Shown here in pieces: positions 42,975 to 52,638 of a DNA stretch of 64,000 bases. The position numbers were made by a program, and so were the translations under genes. The DNA is from FEN-1073 sp963780865 (lineage in GTDB: Bacteria > Chloroflexota > Anaerolineae > Anaerolineales > RBG-16-64-43). Where the stretch lies: NCBI GenBank assembly GCA_963780865.1, contig CAWADT010000015.1, positions 62,001 to 126,000 of the forward strand. The letters run 5' to 3'. A model generated the notes under the pieces. It did no database searches, had not been told where the DNA came from, and worked only from the letters and a program-made list of their open reading frames with translations. Within the stretch, counting starts at the first letter, position 1. Each line of letters begins with the position of its first letter.

Positions 42975-43353
42975 TGGATCCTCCTTGAAAATCCCGCGGC
43001 TCGCGGGAAAATATGGACAAATCATCGATCCTGCGAGTATATCCGAGAATTAAAAAGGCGTCGTTTCGGCCTGCCAGGCTGCGAAATAATTCGGGGGTTG
43101 TCATTGCGAGCTCCTTCCCGGTGGGCTTGCCGGGCCGGGCTTCGCTGCCTTCCCCTGAAGTGCACGAGGGAAGGCGGTCGCCCGCAATGACATCTTTCCC
43201 TATTTCCGCAGCCTTTCGGAGGTATCCTCCGTAGACTTGGAGCGCGCATCGGCGCCGAATCGATAATTGCCAATGATATACAATATCCGGCAACCGGAAC
43301 GGTTTTAGAATAATCGTGGAAATCATCGGTTGAAGGCCCGGGATCGAATACCC
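42975..43353. repeat. Spacer with TGTCATTGCGAG inverted repeat
   Basis: The 379-bp divergent spacer between the PH-SHOCT and korA genes contains an element at 43099-43193. TGTCATTGCGAG on the left faces CCGCAATGACA on the right. A related half-copy lies at 11481-11519, with shared sequence TTTCCGCAGCC beyond the right end. No gene seen. Confidence 0.7.
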
Positions 43354-45159
43354 ATGGATATTCAAAGCGAAGCGACAGTTTGGATCGGCGGCGAGGCCGG
43401 CGAAGGGATCGCCTCGGCCGGCGACGTCTGGATCAAAACGCTCGCCCGCATGGGGTTGGGAGGCTTTGCCCATAACTCCTACCAGTCCGTCATCCGCGGC
43501 GGGGAGGTTCTGCTGCAGCTCCGCGCCGGTCCGCATCCGGTGCTCTCGCAGGGGGGCGGCTGGGATTTTCTCGTCGCGCTCGATCAAAACGTGCTCGATC
43601 TGCATCTGCGCTCGGCCTGCCCGAAAGGGCGCGCGCTCTTCAACGCGGACGTCGTCAAACCGCCGGCCAATTCCAGCGCGGCAATCCTTTGTCCTATTCC
43701 GGTAAGCGGGCTGACCGCCGACCAGCCCAATAATCCGGTGATGCAAAACACCGTCCTGCTCGGATCCCTGGCGTCCCTGCTTAGGGTTTCGTGGGATGTG
43801 TTCGAGGGATCCATCCGCGCTCAGTTCGGCAAACGCCATGCGGAGCTTTCCGACCAGAACGTGACCGTCGCCCGGCGGGGATGGGAATACGCGCAGAAGA
43901 ATTTTGCGCCGGTCGATCAAATCATCCTTGCGGGGGACGGCAAGCGGCGGATGGTGATGACGGGCAATCAGGCGGTCGCGCTCGGCGCGGTCGCGGGCGG
44001 CTGCAAATTTTATTCGGCCTACCCGATGACGCCCGCCTCCTCGATCATGCATTGGCTGGCGCCGCGCGCGCCGCGCTTCGGGATGCTCATGAAGCAGTCG
44101 GAGGACGAGCTGGCCGCGATCAATATGGCCATCGGCGCGGGATACGCCGGCGTGCGCGCGATGGTGGGAACCTCCGGCGGTGGTTTCGCGTTGATGACCG
44201 AGGCGATCGGCATGGCCGGGATGGTCGAGGCGCCGGTGGTGGCGGTGCTTTCCCAGCGCGGCGGGCCCTCCACCGGCTTGCCTACCAAAACCGAGCAGGG
44301 TGATCTTTTCCAGGCGCTGGGCGCCTCTCAGGGCGAATACCCCAAAGCGATCCTCGCGCCGCTCTCTCCCGTCGATGCGTATTATTCGACAATCGAAGCT
44401 CACAACCTGGCCGAGAAATACCAGTTGCCGGTGATCGTGATCCTGGATCTGTATCTTTCAGAACGGACCGTCATCGTCGATCCGGAGAGTTTGAATCCGC
44501 GCGTTCCGATCGAACGCGGCGAAGTGGTGGAATCCGTCGGGGGAGAATATCTGCGCTACCGGGATACGCCCTCCGGCGTCTCGCCGCGGGCGTTGCCCGG
44601 CACCCCGGGCGGCGAGCACGTCGCCGTCTCCGATGAGCACAACGAACAGGGCGTGCTGGTCACCGACTGGTATACCAACCCCTCGATGCGAACAAAGATG
44701 ATGAGCAAACGGATGCGCAAGCTGGAGGGCGTCCGCCGCGACACCGTCGAGCGAGCCGTTCTTTGCGAAGGGCCGGACGACGCGGAACTCACGCTGGTCG
44801 GATGGGGTTCGAGCTTTCAGATTCTGGAAGAGGCGCGCCGGATGCTGCAGGCGAAGGGACATTCCGTCCGCCTCGCGCAATTCCGAACGCTCTGGCCGTT
44901 CCCAGTGGAGCGGGCGCTTTCCATTCTGCAATCGTCAAACCGCGTCGTGTGCGTGGAAAACAATTACGGCGGATTGCTCGCCCGTCTGATCCGCCAGGAA
45001 ACCGGCTTCACCATCCCGTATGCCGTGCACAAATTCGACGGCGAGCCGTTCTCGATCCTGCCGCTGAGCCGCGCGCTGGAGAACTGCCTGCAAAAAGACG
45101 CTCCGGCGCTGCAAACGCTCGTCTCGTCCGAACTCGACCTTCCGGTGGTCTTCCGATGA
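43354..45159 (+). CDS. korA: 2-oxoacid:ferredoxin oxidoreductase, fused gamma-alpha subunit (copy 1)
   Basis: 601 residues. The N-terminal gamma domain (about 1-190) starts ATVWIGGEAGEGIASAGD. The alpha domain follows with the YPMTPASSIMHW motif (about 218-229), GTSGGGFALMTEAIGMAG and SQRGGPSTGLPTKTEQGDL. A C-terminal transketolase-like part ends the protein. It partners KorB (overlapping ATGA) to interconvert a 2-oxoacid and an acyl-CoA with ferredoxin. ATG at 43354 is chosen because conservation with copy 2 begins there; no clear ribosome binding site. Confidence 0.93.
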   Translation: MDIQSEATVWIGGEAGEGIASAGDVWIKTLARMGLGGFAHNSYQSVIRGGEVLLQLRAGPHPVLSQGGGWDFLVALDQNVLDLHLRSACPKGRALFNADVVKPPANSSAAILCPIPVSGLTADQPNNPVMQNTVLLGSLASLLRVSWDVFEGSIRAQFGKRHAELSDQNVTVARRGWEYAQKNFAPVDQIILAGDGKRRMVMTGNQAVALGAVAGGCKFYSAYPMTPASSIMHWLAPRAPRFGMLMKQSEDELAAINMAIGAGYAGVRAMVGTSGGGFALMTEAIGMAGMVEAPVVAVLSQRGGPSTGLPTKTEQGDLFQALGASQGEYPKAILAPLSPVDAYYSTIEAHNLAEKYQLPVIVILDLYLSERTVIVDPESLNPRVPIERGEVVESVGGEYLRYRDTPSGVSPRALPGTPGGEHVAVSDEHNEQGVLVTDWYTNPSMRTKMMSKRMRKLEGVRRDTVERAVLCEGPDDAELTLVGWGSSFQILEEARRMLQAKGHSVRLAQFRTLWPFPVERALSILQSSNRVVCVENNYGGLLARLIRQETGFTIPYAVHKFDGEPFSILPLSRALENCLQKDAPALQTLVSSELDLPVVFR

Positions 45160-46019
45160 GCGCAGCCGCCGACTATAAATCCCGCGTGCGAATTACCTGG
45201 TGCCCCGGCTGCGGCGATTACGGGGTGCTCAACGCGCTCCAGACCGCCTGCGCCGCGCTCGGCATCGAACGCCATAATCTGATGATCGTCTCCGGCATCG
45301 GCTGCTCGTCCGACCTGCCGCATTTCATGAACTCCTACGGGATCCACACCCTGCACGGGCGGGCGGTCCCCGTGGCCCAGGGCATCAAGATGGCGAACAT
45401 GAATTTGACGGTGGTCATCACCGGCGGCGACGGCGACGGCTACGGGATCGGCGTCGGCCATTTTATCCACGCCCTGCGGCGGAATTTGGATCTGACCTAC
45501 ATCGTGATGGACAACCAGATTTACGGGCTCACCACCGGCCAGGCGTCGCCCACGTCGATCAAGTGCGTCAAGACCAAATCCACGCCGGAGGGGAATCCGG
45601 AGAACGCGCTCAACCCGCTCGCCCTCGCGTTGGTGGGCGGAGCGACCTTTGTGGGGCGCGGTTTCTCCGGCGACCCGGTGCAGCTGGCCGAAGTTATAAA
45701 ACGCGCTATTGCCCACAAGGGATTTTCCCTGGTGGATGTTTTTTCTCCTTGCGTAACTTGGAATAAGCTCAATACCTACTCGTGGTTCCGCGAGCGGGTG
45801 TTCAAACTGGAGAGTGAGGGCCACGACCCTGCCAACTTTGAAGCCGCCGTGCGGCAGGCGATGCGCACCGACGACAAGCTTCCGCTCGGCGTGTTTTACG
45901 AGGCCACCCGTCCGACATTCGACCAGGAGGAACTTTCGCTCCAGGGCGAGCCGCTGGTGAAGGGACGGATGGGACTAAGCGACGAAGAATGGAACGCGTT
46001 GATCGGGGAATTCTTATAG
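45156..46019 (+). CDS. korB: 2-oxoacid:ferredoxin oxidoreductase, beta subunit (copy 1)
   Basis: 287 residues. Cysteines for one [4Fe-4S] cluster appear in WCPGCGDYG, SGIGCSS and FSPCVTWN. The thiamine diphosphate site is GDGDGYGIGVGHFIHALRRN with the Mg-binding DNQIYGLTTGQ. Start overlaps the korA stop as ATGA, so the subunits are translationally coupled. Substrate (2-oxoglutarate, pyruvate or branched-chain 2-oxoacid) cannot be decided by eye. Confidence 0.94.
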   Translation: MSAAADYKSRVRITWCPGCGDYGVLNALQTACAALGIERHNLMIVSGIGCSSDLPHFMNSYGIHTLHGRAVPVAQGIKMANMNLTVVITGGDGDGYGIGVGHFIHALRRNLDLTYIVMDNQIYGLTTGQASPTSIKCVKTKSTPEGNPENALNPLALALVGGATFVGRGFSGDPVQLAEVIKRAIAHKGFSLVDVFSPCVTWNKLNTYSWFRERVFKLESEGHDPANFEAAVRQAMRTDDKLPLGVFYEATRPTFDQEELSLQGEPLVKGRMGLSDEEWNALIGEFL

Positions 46020-46630
46020 TTCGTATATTTACCCGGCCCGGTTTCAATCTTTGATACACCGAAATACCGCAAAGAGTCACATACCCTGAATTTTATTTTT
46101 AAAGAATCCGCGAAATCGGCGCTTCATTGTGGAATCCGGGTACGCTTTTCCCTGCCTGAGCAGATATTAATCAGCGCTTCGAAAAAAAGGAGAACCGACC
46201 CCACCGATCCGATTCGCATCCAGTGATAGGCGCCCGGTCTCCGCGATCTCGATAGAACATTCTTGGAAAGTAAATTATCACCGCCAGAGGCAGTGGCTTT
46301 GGATTGCGGAACGTGGAAGGCGGGTTCCCGTATATCCATCCCATCCCACCTCCCCTTATTTTATATCTATCATTATTATGCCTTTGATTCCCCTCCTCCC
46401 TTCCCGTCATTCGGGAAGGGAGGAGGGGACAAGGGAGGAAGGATACGATGGCTCGCACGGAACGCCATCCTGGCACGTTGGGACAAATTAATGATCGGAT
46501 AAATTACTCTTTCGGTAGAACCTTTCCATTCTATCTACTGCCAGAGGCAGCGGTTTTGAAACCTGATAAAAAAGCCCGCCACCGGTAGTTCCGGCTAGAG
46601 CGGGTTTTTTCAAATGGAGGTTGTTGATTA
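46020..46630. repeat. Repeat-bearing spacer after korB copy 1
   Basis: No gene is supported in this 611-bp spacer. It contains a long hairpin at 46390-46427 (CCCTCCTCCCTTCCC facing GGGAAGGGAGGAGGG). The 11-mer GCCAGAGGCAG occurs twice, at 46283-46293 and 46539-46549, inside longer similar contexts. A terminator lies at its right end. Confidence 0.65.
46568..46610 (-). terminator. Rho-independent terminator after the lipoprotein gene
   Basis: On the minus strand the stem ACCCGCTCTAGCCGGAA / TTCCGG-type arms close with CCCGC/GCGGG and are followed by a T6 tract; an A/T run on the other flank may let it also stop plus-strand reads. Confidence 0.78.
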
Positions 46631-48013
46631 TTACGAACTTGCGAAGGTGATCATCACGGCCGTTTGGTTTCCCTGGGGGAGGATGGCAATCGTGGCCACG
46701 CGATTGTCTTTCTGCCATACTTCGATGATATTTTCACCCTGCTTGGTCGAGCTCAGCAGCGTCCATTTCTGCGCGGGCATTTGCTGCTGATAAAACTGAT
46801 CGACCTTCGCCGGGGTATCGTTGGTGAAGAACTCGACGGCTTCCGTCGTGATTTTCGTCAGACCCGTCGCCCCCGGGTAAAGCGGAATATCCGCCGGCAA
46901 TCCGCTTTCGGAAACGGGGATAGTCGGCTGCGGACCAGCCGGAGTGTCGGTGATTTCAGGGAGGGGGGTCGCCGCGGTCGGTCCGGTTGCGGCAGGCGAG
47001 CCGGCGGCTCCCAACAGCAGGAACGTCACATCCACACCGCTTGGCTTGGCTTCGGCCAAGTGAAGGGAGATTCGACGGCTGCCATTGGTGAACGAGACGG
47101 CGAACGGCATCCGTACGTCCCCGGCGGGGAATTCCTTGTCGCTCTTCCAGCCCAGCGCCGGCAGTTTCTGCGAATAAAAATCGAGAACCTGCCTGCCGGT
47201 CGAGCCGGTGACGAAATCCGTCATGCCGTTTGCGCGGATGAGCGATTGGGCGTCCGCCATCACCGGGATGTCCGTGAGAACCTCCAGACAGCCCTGCGGC
47301 AGCGCTACCGGCGCCGAGCCATCCGTACCGCTGATCTCGTATGTCCACGTCTGCCCGACTTTCGCCCCGTTCGGATCGGGCTTGGAAGGAGCGGATACGT
47401 TCAACAGATATTTGACGACGTATCCACCTTTATCCGCAATCCACACTTCGCCGGTGGTTTTGGGTTTCGGGTCCGCCCAGGGGAGCGAATCCTGGTCGAA
47501 GCGGTAATGCGTCGCGGGGATTCCGTTGACCGATTCGTTTCCGACTTTGGTCGCCTTGGAGACGGGGGACAGCATCGCGGTCGGGTCGATCAGCTTTTTC
47601 GCTGGCTGTTCGTCATATTCGCCCGCGCAATGCCCGTCGGGCGAATTCCACGCATACGCGGCCGACCCGAGCCCGATCACCCGCAAATAGGTGGAGGGCT
47701 CGTCGCTCCCCTGAATCGTAAGGGAGAAATCGTAATCCCCCGTCGCCGGGACGCGGGTAAGCTCGAGTTTCGTATGGTGCTCGAACGCGGCGCCTTTGAG
47801 GGTCCCGGTGACGTCCTGGCTCAGGGTCGCGTGGTAACCCGCCAGATCCACCAGGCCCAAGGTGGGATCCTTCAATAAATCCCCCGAGTTGCCACCGGTG
47901 GAAGGGGAAGAGGAGGCAAGGGGAAGGCTCAGCGAGCAGGAAAGGAGGATCCACCCCGCAGCCGCAAGAATATACAACCCAACGCGTTTTCCGTAGCGTG
48001 ATTGGCTTTTCAT
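46631..48013 (-). CDS. Secreted lipoprotein with duplicated C-terminal module
   Basis: 460 residues with lipobox ILLSC near residue 26. An N-terminal half resembling LppX/LolA-type lipoprotein folds (about 50-240) is followed by two copies of a module of about 85 residues. Copy 1 (about 250-340) has FVTGSTGRQVLDFYSQKLPALGW; copy 2 (about 375-460) has FFTNDTPAKVDQFYQQQMPAQKW. Function unknown. It overlaps the upstream secreted-protein gene by ATGA and sits between the two korAB pairs, transcribed against them. Confidence 0.78.
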   Translation of the reverse strand: MKSQSRYGKRVGLYILAAAGWILLSCSLSLPLASSSPSTGGNSGDLLKDPTLGLVDLAGYHATLSQDVTGTLKGAAFEHHTKLELTRVPATGDYDFSLTIQGSDEPSTYLRVIGLGSAAYAWNSPDGHCAGEYDEQPAKKLIDPTAMLSPVSKATKVGNESVNGIPATHYRFDQDSLPWADPKPKTTGEVWIADKGGYVVKYLLNVSAPSKPDPNGAKVGQTWTYEISGTDGSAPVALPQGCLEVLTDIPVMADAQSLIRANGMTDFVTGSTGRQVLDFYSQKLPALGWKSDKEFPAGDVRMPFAVSFTNGSRRISLHLAEAKPSGVDVTFLLLGAAGSPAATGPTAATPLPEITDTPAGPQPTIPVSESGLPADIPLYPGATGLTKITTEAVEFFTNDTPAKVDQFYQQQMPAQKWTLLSSTKQGENIIEVWQKDNRVATIAILPQGNQTAVMITFASS

Positions 48014-49014
48014 TGCGACTCCTCCGCCTCCAGCGAAAGGATCGCCGTGTAGCTGCCGGTTGCAACCGACTTAAGTCGATCCAAGCCCTTTTGGAAGAAA
48101 TCCAGCTGGATCGAAAGCGCGCCGCCATCCTCGGAAAAATCCACCCCGTCGATAAAATTGCCTTCGGACGGGATCATGGCCGACATGGAAACCGGCACTT
48201 GTTGATCGCCGCATTGCCCGACAGCGGATTTACCCCATTGAAAGTCTTGAGGCGGGCCGAGCGTAAAACGGACTGTCTTTGCTTCGCTGTCTATTTCGGC
48301 GGACGCATTCACGCTGCCATATCCGTCTCCGGAATCCTGGCTGACCAAGGAGCAACCCGGCATGGTTAAACTAGTGATCATGGCGGTGATGTGGATCTCG
48401 TTATTCTCGCTCGTCAGCATGTCCGGGTGGTCTGGATCCTCCGCCATGAGATCGCCAGACAAATCGACGGTAAATAGCAAAGATTCCGAGATCTCGCCTT
48501 CAACGATCTCTACGTTCAATTCCCCGGAGAGCTTGTAATGATATTGGCACGATTTCAGGACCTCGATGGTGGTGGTATCGGAGTCCGAAAGAACTTCGCC
48601 GGATGGCATGCCATTTTCATAATGGTAAACCGACACATCAACACTTAATGTATCCGTACCCTCGTTTTTTGCCGTAAAGGTGCTGCTCACTACCCCCGCC
48701 TTGACAAATGGATAGAGGGTCTCTTGCGAGAAGGAATTACCATTCGATGTCCAAAATGTGATGCTGCTAATATCTATCAGCGGCGTTAAGAAACTATCGG
48801 GGCCAAACTCGGCCTCCAATATTGTTTTTTGTCCAACGCAGAGCTTCGATACATGAGGTTCGATGAAATGGATCTGAAAGCCATGGGCGGTATCTGCTTT
48901 TGGGATCGAGCTGCCAGATTGTGAAATTTCGGCCGCAGCGCGAGAGACTGGCCATGACGATAGTCCAATTAACAGAGAAAGGATCAGGAAAAACCGCACG
49001 CGGAGGATTTTCAT
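48010..49014 (-). CDS. Secreted hypothetical protein
   Basis: 334 residues with a clear signal peptide (MKILRVRFFLILSLLIGLSS, cleavage after about AAA). The mature part is beta-rich without recognisable catalytic motif; four or more Cys (KLCVGQ, SCQYHY, PGCSL, GQCGDQ) could pair as disulphides. GGGAGGCAGGGAAG lies upstream of the ATG. The stop overlaps the lipoprotein start, so the two products probably act together at the cell surface. I do not recognise the family. Confidence 0.75.
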   Translation of the reverse strand: MKILRVRFFLILSLLIGLSSWPVSRAAAEISQSGSSIPKADTAHGFQIHFIEPHVSKLCVGQKTILEAEFGPDSFLTPLIDISSITFWTSNGNSFSQETLYPFVKAGVVSSTFTAKNEGTDTLSVDVSVYHYENGMPSGEVLSDSDTTTIEVLKSCQYHYKLSGELNVEIVEGEISESLLFTVDLSGDLMAEDPDHPDMLTSENNEIHITAMITSLTMPGCSLVSQDSGDGYGSVNASAEIDSEAKTVRFTLGPPQDFQWGKSAVGQCGDQQVPVSMSAMIPSEGNFIDGVDFSEDGGALSIQLDFFQKGLDRLKSVATGSYTAILSLEAEESQ

Positions 49015-49284
49015 GCTTCCCTGCCTCCCGGAAACTTTCCATCCATTATCAGATGATTAGATTCTACGCAGGATTGAAAAAAAAGAAAATTTTGGAACGT
49101 CCATCCATCCGCTTGCGGGTATTCCGGGCGAAAGTGGAAAGATATATCCGATTTTCCCTAAAACCGGTTCATTCGAATTCAACTTCAAAAAGAAATCGAT
49201 CCGGAGGAAATCCTCTTCCGGAGCAGGAAATGGTTTTACAATATGCGCTATGGTCCTTCCGAACGTCTTCATGCCCAAGAACGA

Positions 49285-51087
49285 ATGAGCGCGCAAAGGG
49301 AAGCCACGGTCTGGATCGGCGGCGAGGCAGGGGAAGGAATCGCTTCGGCGGGCGACGTCTATATTAAAGCGGCTGCCCGGCAGGGATTCGGCGCGTTCGC
49401 CCACAATTCCTTCCAGTCCGCGATCCGCGGCGGCGAGGTTCTGCTGCAGATACGCATCGGCCCGCATCCCGTCCGGTCCCAGGGCGGCCATTGGGATTTC
49501 CTCATCGCGCTGAATCAAAATATATTGGACCATCGCCTCCCGTCCGCGCGCACGGGCGGTTGCGCCCTCTACAACGCCGAGACGACGAAACCTCCGCATA
49601 GCGATTCCGCTTCGATGTTCGGGCTGCCCGTCGGGGAACTCAGCGCGGACATCCCGTGGAATCCCGTCATGCAGAACATGGTGCTCCTCGGAGCCCTGGC
49701 CTTCCTTCAACAATTTTCCTGGCCGGTCCTCGAGGGCTCGATCCGCGACCAATTCGATCGGCGCAAAGCTCCGCTCGCCGACCCCAACGTGACCGCCGCG
49801 CGGCGGGGGTGGGAATACGCGCTCCGTCACTTCGCGCCGCCGGCGCAGCTTTCGCTCTCGGGGGACAGAACGCGCCGGATCGTCATCACCGGCAACCAGG
49901 CCGTCGGCCTGGGTGCGCTCGCTGCCGGATGCAAACTTTTCGCGTCGTATCCGATGACGCCGGCCAGCTCGATCATGCACTGGCTGGCGCTCCGCGCTCC
50001 GCGGTACGGGATGCTGGTGCACCAGGCGGAGGACGAGCTGGCCGCGATCAACACGGCAGTCGGCGCGGGGTACGCGGGCGCGCGCGCGATGGTCGCAACT
50101 TCCGGCGGCGGATTCTCCCTGATGACCGAGGGGATCGGCTTGGCCGGGATGATCGAGGCGCCGGTCGTCGCGGTGCTCTCCCAGCGCGCGGGTCCCTCGA
50201 CCGGCCTGGCCACGAAAACCGAACAGAGCGATCTCTTTCAGGCGCTGGGCGCTTCGCAGGGCGAGTATCCGAAAGCGGTTTTGGCCGCTCTCGATCCCGT
50301 CGACGCCTACTATTCCACCATTGAAGCCCATAACCTGGCGGAAAAATATCAGATGCCGGTGATCCTGTTGCTGGATCTGTATCTTTCCGAGTACCGTGTT
50401 GCCGTCGATCCGGAAAGCCTCTCCCCTGATGTGCCAATCGAACGCGGCGATGTGGTGCGGGATGTTGAATCAGACTACCTTCGCTATCGCGACACGCCGA
50501 GCGGCGTTTCTCCGCGCACGCTTCCTGGCACTCCGGGCGGCGAGTACATCGCCCCGTCGAACGAACACAACGAAGGAGGGCGGCAGATTTCCGGCTGGTA
50601 CACCAACCCTTCCATGCGCACCCGCATGATGAAGAAGCGGATGCGGAAGATGGAAGGCGTCCGGCGCGACACCGCCGATCGGGCGATTGCCTTCGAAGGG
50701 CCCGCGGATGCGGAGCTCACGATCGTCGGATGGGGGTCCACCTTTTCGATCCTGGAAGAGGCGCGTCAGACGCTGGAGCAGGAAGGGCGCGAGGTCAATC
50801 TGATCCAGTTCCGAACGTTGTGGCCCTTCCCTGCGGAGAGGGCGCTGCCGCTCCTGCAAAACTCCAAGCGGATGGTATGCGTGGAGAATAACTACGGCGG
50901 CGAACTGGCGCGGCTGATCCGGCAGGAGACGGGCGTTTCTATTCCGCACGCCGTCCGTAAATTCGACGGCGAGCCGTTCTCCATCGAGCCGCTGCTGGGC
51001 GCGCTGCGGGCCTCCCTGAGGCTCGACGCGCCGGACGTGCAAATCCTCGTTTCATCCGAGCTGGATCTCGCGGTGAGGCCCAAATGA
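49285..51087 (+). CDS. korA: 2-oxoacid:ferredoxin oxidoreductase, fused gamma-alpha subunit (copy 2)
   Basis: 600 residues, collinear with copy 1 over its whole length. It has ATVWIGGEAGEGIASAGD at the N-terminus, YPMTPASSIMHWLALRAPR in the alpha domain and SQRAGPSTGLATKTEQSDL. Differences cluster in the gamma domain (for example 80-150). ATG at 49285 is preferred over an ATG 42 nt upstream because similarity with copy 1 begins there. Overlaps its korB by ATGA. Confidence 0.93.
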   Translation: MSAQREATVWIGGEAGEGIASAGDVYIKAAARQGFGAFAHNSFQSAIRGGEVLLQIRIGPHPVRSQGGHWDFLIALNQNILDHRLPSARTGGCALYNAETTKPPHSDSASMFGLPVGELSADIPWNPVMQNMVLLGALAFLQQFSWPVLEGSIRDQFDRRKAPLADPNVTAARRGWEYALRHFAPPAQLSLSGDRTRRIVITGNQAVGLGALAAGCKLFASYPMTPASSIMHWLALRAPRYGMLVHQAEDELAAINTAVGAGYAGARAMVATSGGGFSLMTEGIGLAGMIEAPVVAVLSQRAGPSTGLATKTEQSDLFQALGASQGEYPKAVLAALDPVDAYYSTIEAHNLAEKYQMPVILLLDLYLSEYRVAVDPESLSPDVPIERGDVVRDVESDYLRYRDTPSGVSPRTLPGTPGGEYIAPSNEHNEGGRQISGWYTNPSMRTRMMKKRMRKMEGVRRDTADRAIAFEGPADAELTIVGWGSTFSILEEARQTLEQEGREVNLIQFRTLWPFPAERALPLLQNSKRMVCVENNYGGELARLIRQETGVSIPHAVRKFDGEPFSIEPLLGALRASLRLDAPDVQILVSSELDLAVRPK

Positions 51088-51947
51088 GCGCGGTCGCCGA
51101 CTATAAATCCCATGCCCGGCCGACGTGGTGCCCCGGATGCGGGGATTACGCGGTGCTGAGCGGTCTGCTCCGCGCCTGCGCCGCGTTGGGGATCGAACGC
51201 CGCAACCTGGCCGTCGTCTCGGGGATCGGATGCTCCTCCAACCTGCCGCATTATCTCCGCGCCTACGGGGTCCACGGCCTGCACGGCCGGGCTCTCCCGC
51301 TGGCACAGGGAATCAAGTTTGCAAACAAGGATCTCACCGTTATCGTTGCCAGCGGCGACGGAGACGCCTACGGGATCGGCGCCGGACATTTCCTCCACAC
51401 GCTGCGCCGCAACCTCGACCTCACCTACCTCGTGATGGACAACCAGATTTACGGGCTAACGACGGGACAAGCTTCCCCGACCTCGGAAAAGGGGCATATC
51501 ACCAAATCCACGCCGACCGGAATTCCCGAGTATGCGCTCAATCCGATCGCGCACGCCATCGTGGGCGGGGCGACGTTCGTCGCGCGCGGCTTTTCCGGCG
51601 AACCCGCGCATCTGGCGGAAATAATCCGACGCGGCCTCGCTCACAGGGGCTTCTCGCTGGTCGACGTCCTTTCCCCCTGCGTCGTATGGAACAAGGTCAA
51701 TACATACGATTGGTATCGCAAGCGGGTTGTCCGGTTGGAAGAGGAGGGACATGATCCGGCCGACCGCGTCGCCGCGCTCCGCCACGCGCTCCGGGAGGAC
51801 GGCGCGCTCCCGATCGGCGTCTTCTATGAAACGGACGCGCCAACCCTCGCCGACGAAGAGATGGCGCTAAAGGGGGAACCGATTGTTCAAAGGCGGACGG
51901 GATTGAACGGTGAGGAATGGAACACGTTGATCGAAAGCTTCGCCTGA
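51084..51947 (+). CDS. korB: 2-oxoacid:ferredoxin oxidoreductase, beta subunit (copy 2)
   Basis: 287 residues, the same length as copy 1. Cluster ligands WCPGCGDYA, SGIGCSS and LSPCVVWN and the thiamine site GDGDAYGIGAGHFLHTLRRN are intact. The segment after GLTTGQASPTS, which lines the active site in this family, reads EKGHITKSTPTG here and IKCVKTKSTPEG in copy 1. This may mark different substrate preference. Confidence 0.94.
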   Translation: MSAVADYKSHARPTWCPGCGDYAVLSGLLRACAALGIERRNLAVVSGIGCSSNLPHYLRAYGVHGLHGRALPLAQGIKFANKDLTVIVASGDGDAYGIGAGHFLHTLRRNLDLTYLVMDNQIYGLTTGQASPTSEKGHITKSTPTGIPEYALNPIAHAIVGGATFVARGFSGEPAHLAEIIRRGLAHRGFSLVDVLSPCVVWNKVNTYDWYRKRVVRLEEEGHDPADRVAALRHALREDGALPIGVFYETDAPTLADEEMALKGEPIVQRRTGLNGEEWNTLIESFA

Positions 51948-51980
51948 CCCCTCCGGAGATTGGGCAGGGACGGGGGCTCG

Positions 51981-52400
51981 TCACTCACCGATGATCTTAA
52001 CCAGCACCCGCTTGCGCCTGCGGCCGTCGAACTCGCCGTAGAAAATCTGCTCCCAGGGACCGAAATCCAGCCGGCCTTCCGTTACCGCCACCACCACCTC
52101 GCGCCCCATCACCTGACGCTTGAGATGCGCGTCGGCGTTATCCTCGCCGGTGCGGTTATGCCGATATTGCGAGGCGGGCTCGTGCGGCGCGAGCCGCTCC
52201 AGCCAGGCTTCGTAATCCTCATGCAAGCCGGATTCGTCGTCGTTGATAAAAACCGAGGCGGTGATGTGCATCGCATTTACCAGCGCCAGCCCCTCCCGGA
52301 TTCCGCTTTCCATGAGCGCCTGCTCCACCTGCGGGGTGATGTTGACAAATCCCCGACGGGTTGGCAGGTTGAACCAAAGTTCTTTTCGATAGGATCGCAT
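51981..52400 (-). CDS. YjbQ family secondary thiamine-phosphate synthase-like protein
   Basis: 139 residues. UPF0047 motifs are present: NAMHITASVFINDDESGLH, QYRHNRTGEDNADAHLKRQVMG and GPWEQIFYGEFDGRRRKR. The conserved His/Glu set forms a small-molecule or metal site. Members show weak thiamine-phosphate synthase activity; the true role is uncertain. ATG at 52400 follows AGGAGAATGGAG. Confidence 0.92.
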   Translation of the reverse strand: MRSYRKELWFNLPTRRGFVNITPQVEQALMESGIREGLALVNAMHITASVFINDDESGLHEDYEAWLERLAPHEPASQYRHNRTGEDNADAHLKRQVMGREVVVAVTEGRLDFGPWEQIFYGEFDGRRRKRVLVKIIGE

Positions 52401-52423
52401 CTCTCCATTCTCCTGTATTTTTC

Positions 52424-52494
52424 CCTCACCCCTTTGCCCTCCCGGAGCACGGCGACGGTAGGGCAACCGGTGCACTCCCGGTGGGGCGAGGGAG
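52424..52494. repeat. CCCTCACCC-type inverted element
   Basis: CCCTCACCCCTTTGCCCTCCC on one side faces GGGGCGAGGGAGGG on the other. It is a degenerate relative of 1341-1422, lying upstream of yjbQ. Confidence 0.55.
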
Positions 52495-52638
52495 GGAAAG
52501 GTCTTTTCAAATCATCCGACTTTACCCCAATTATCCTCCCATTTTTTAATGGTTGATTTGGTTATTCATGGAATGTAATTCCCACCGCCCTTGTCTAAAA
52601 TCACTCTTGCCGTTATGCTTTTCTACCGGAGCTGATTT

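Noticed and set aside
44763..45155. N-terminal extension of korB copy 1
   Set aside because: The longer frame overlaps korA; the ATGA overlap start at 45156 matches copy 2 and the family length.
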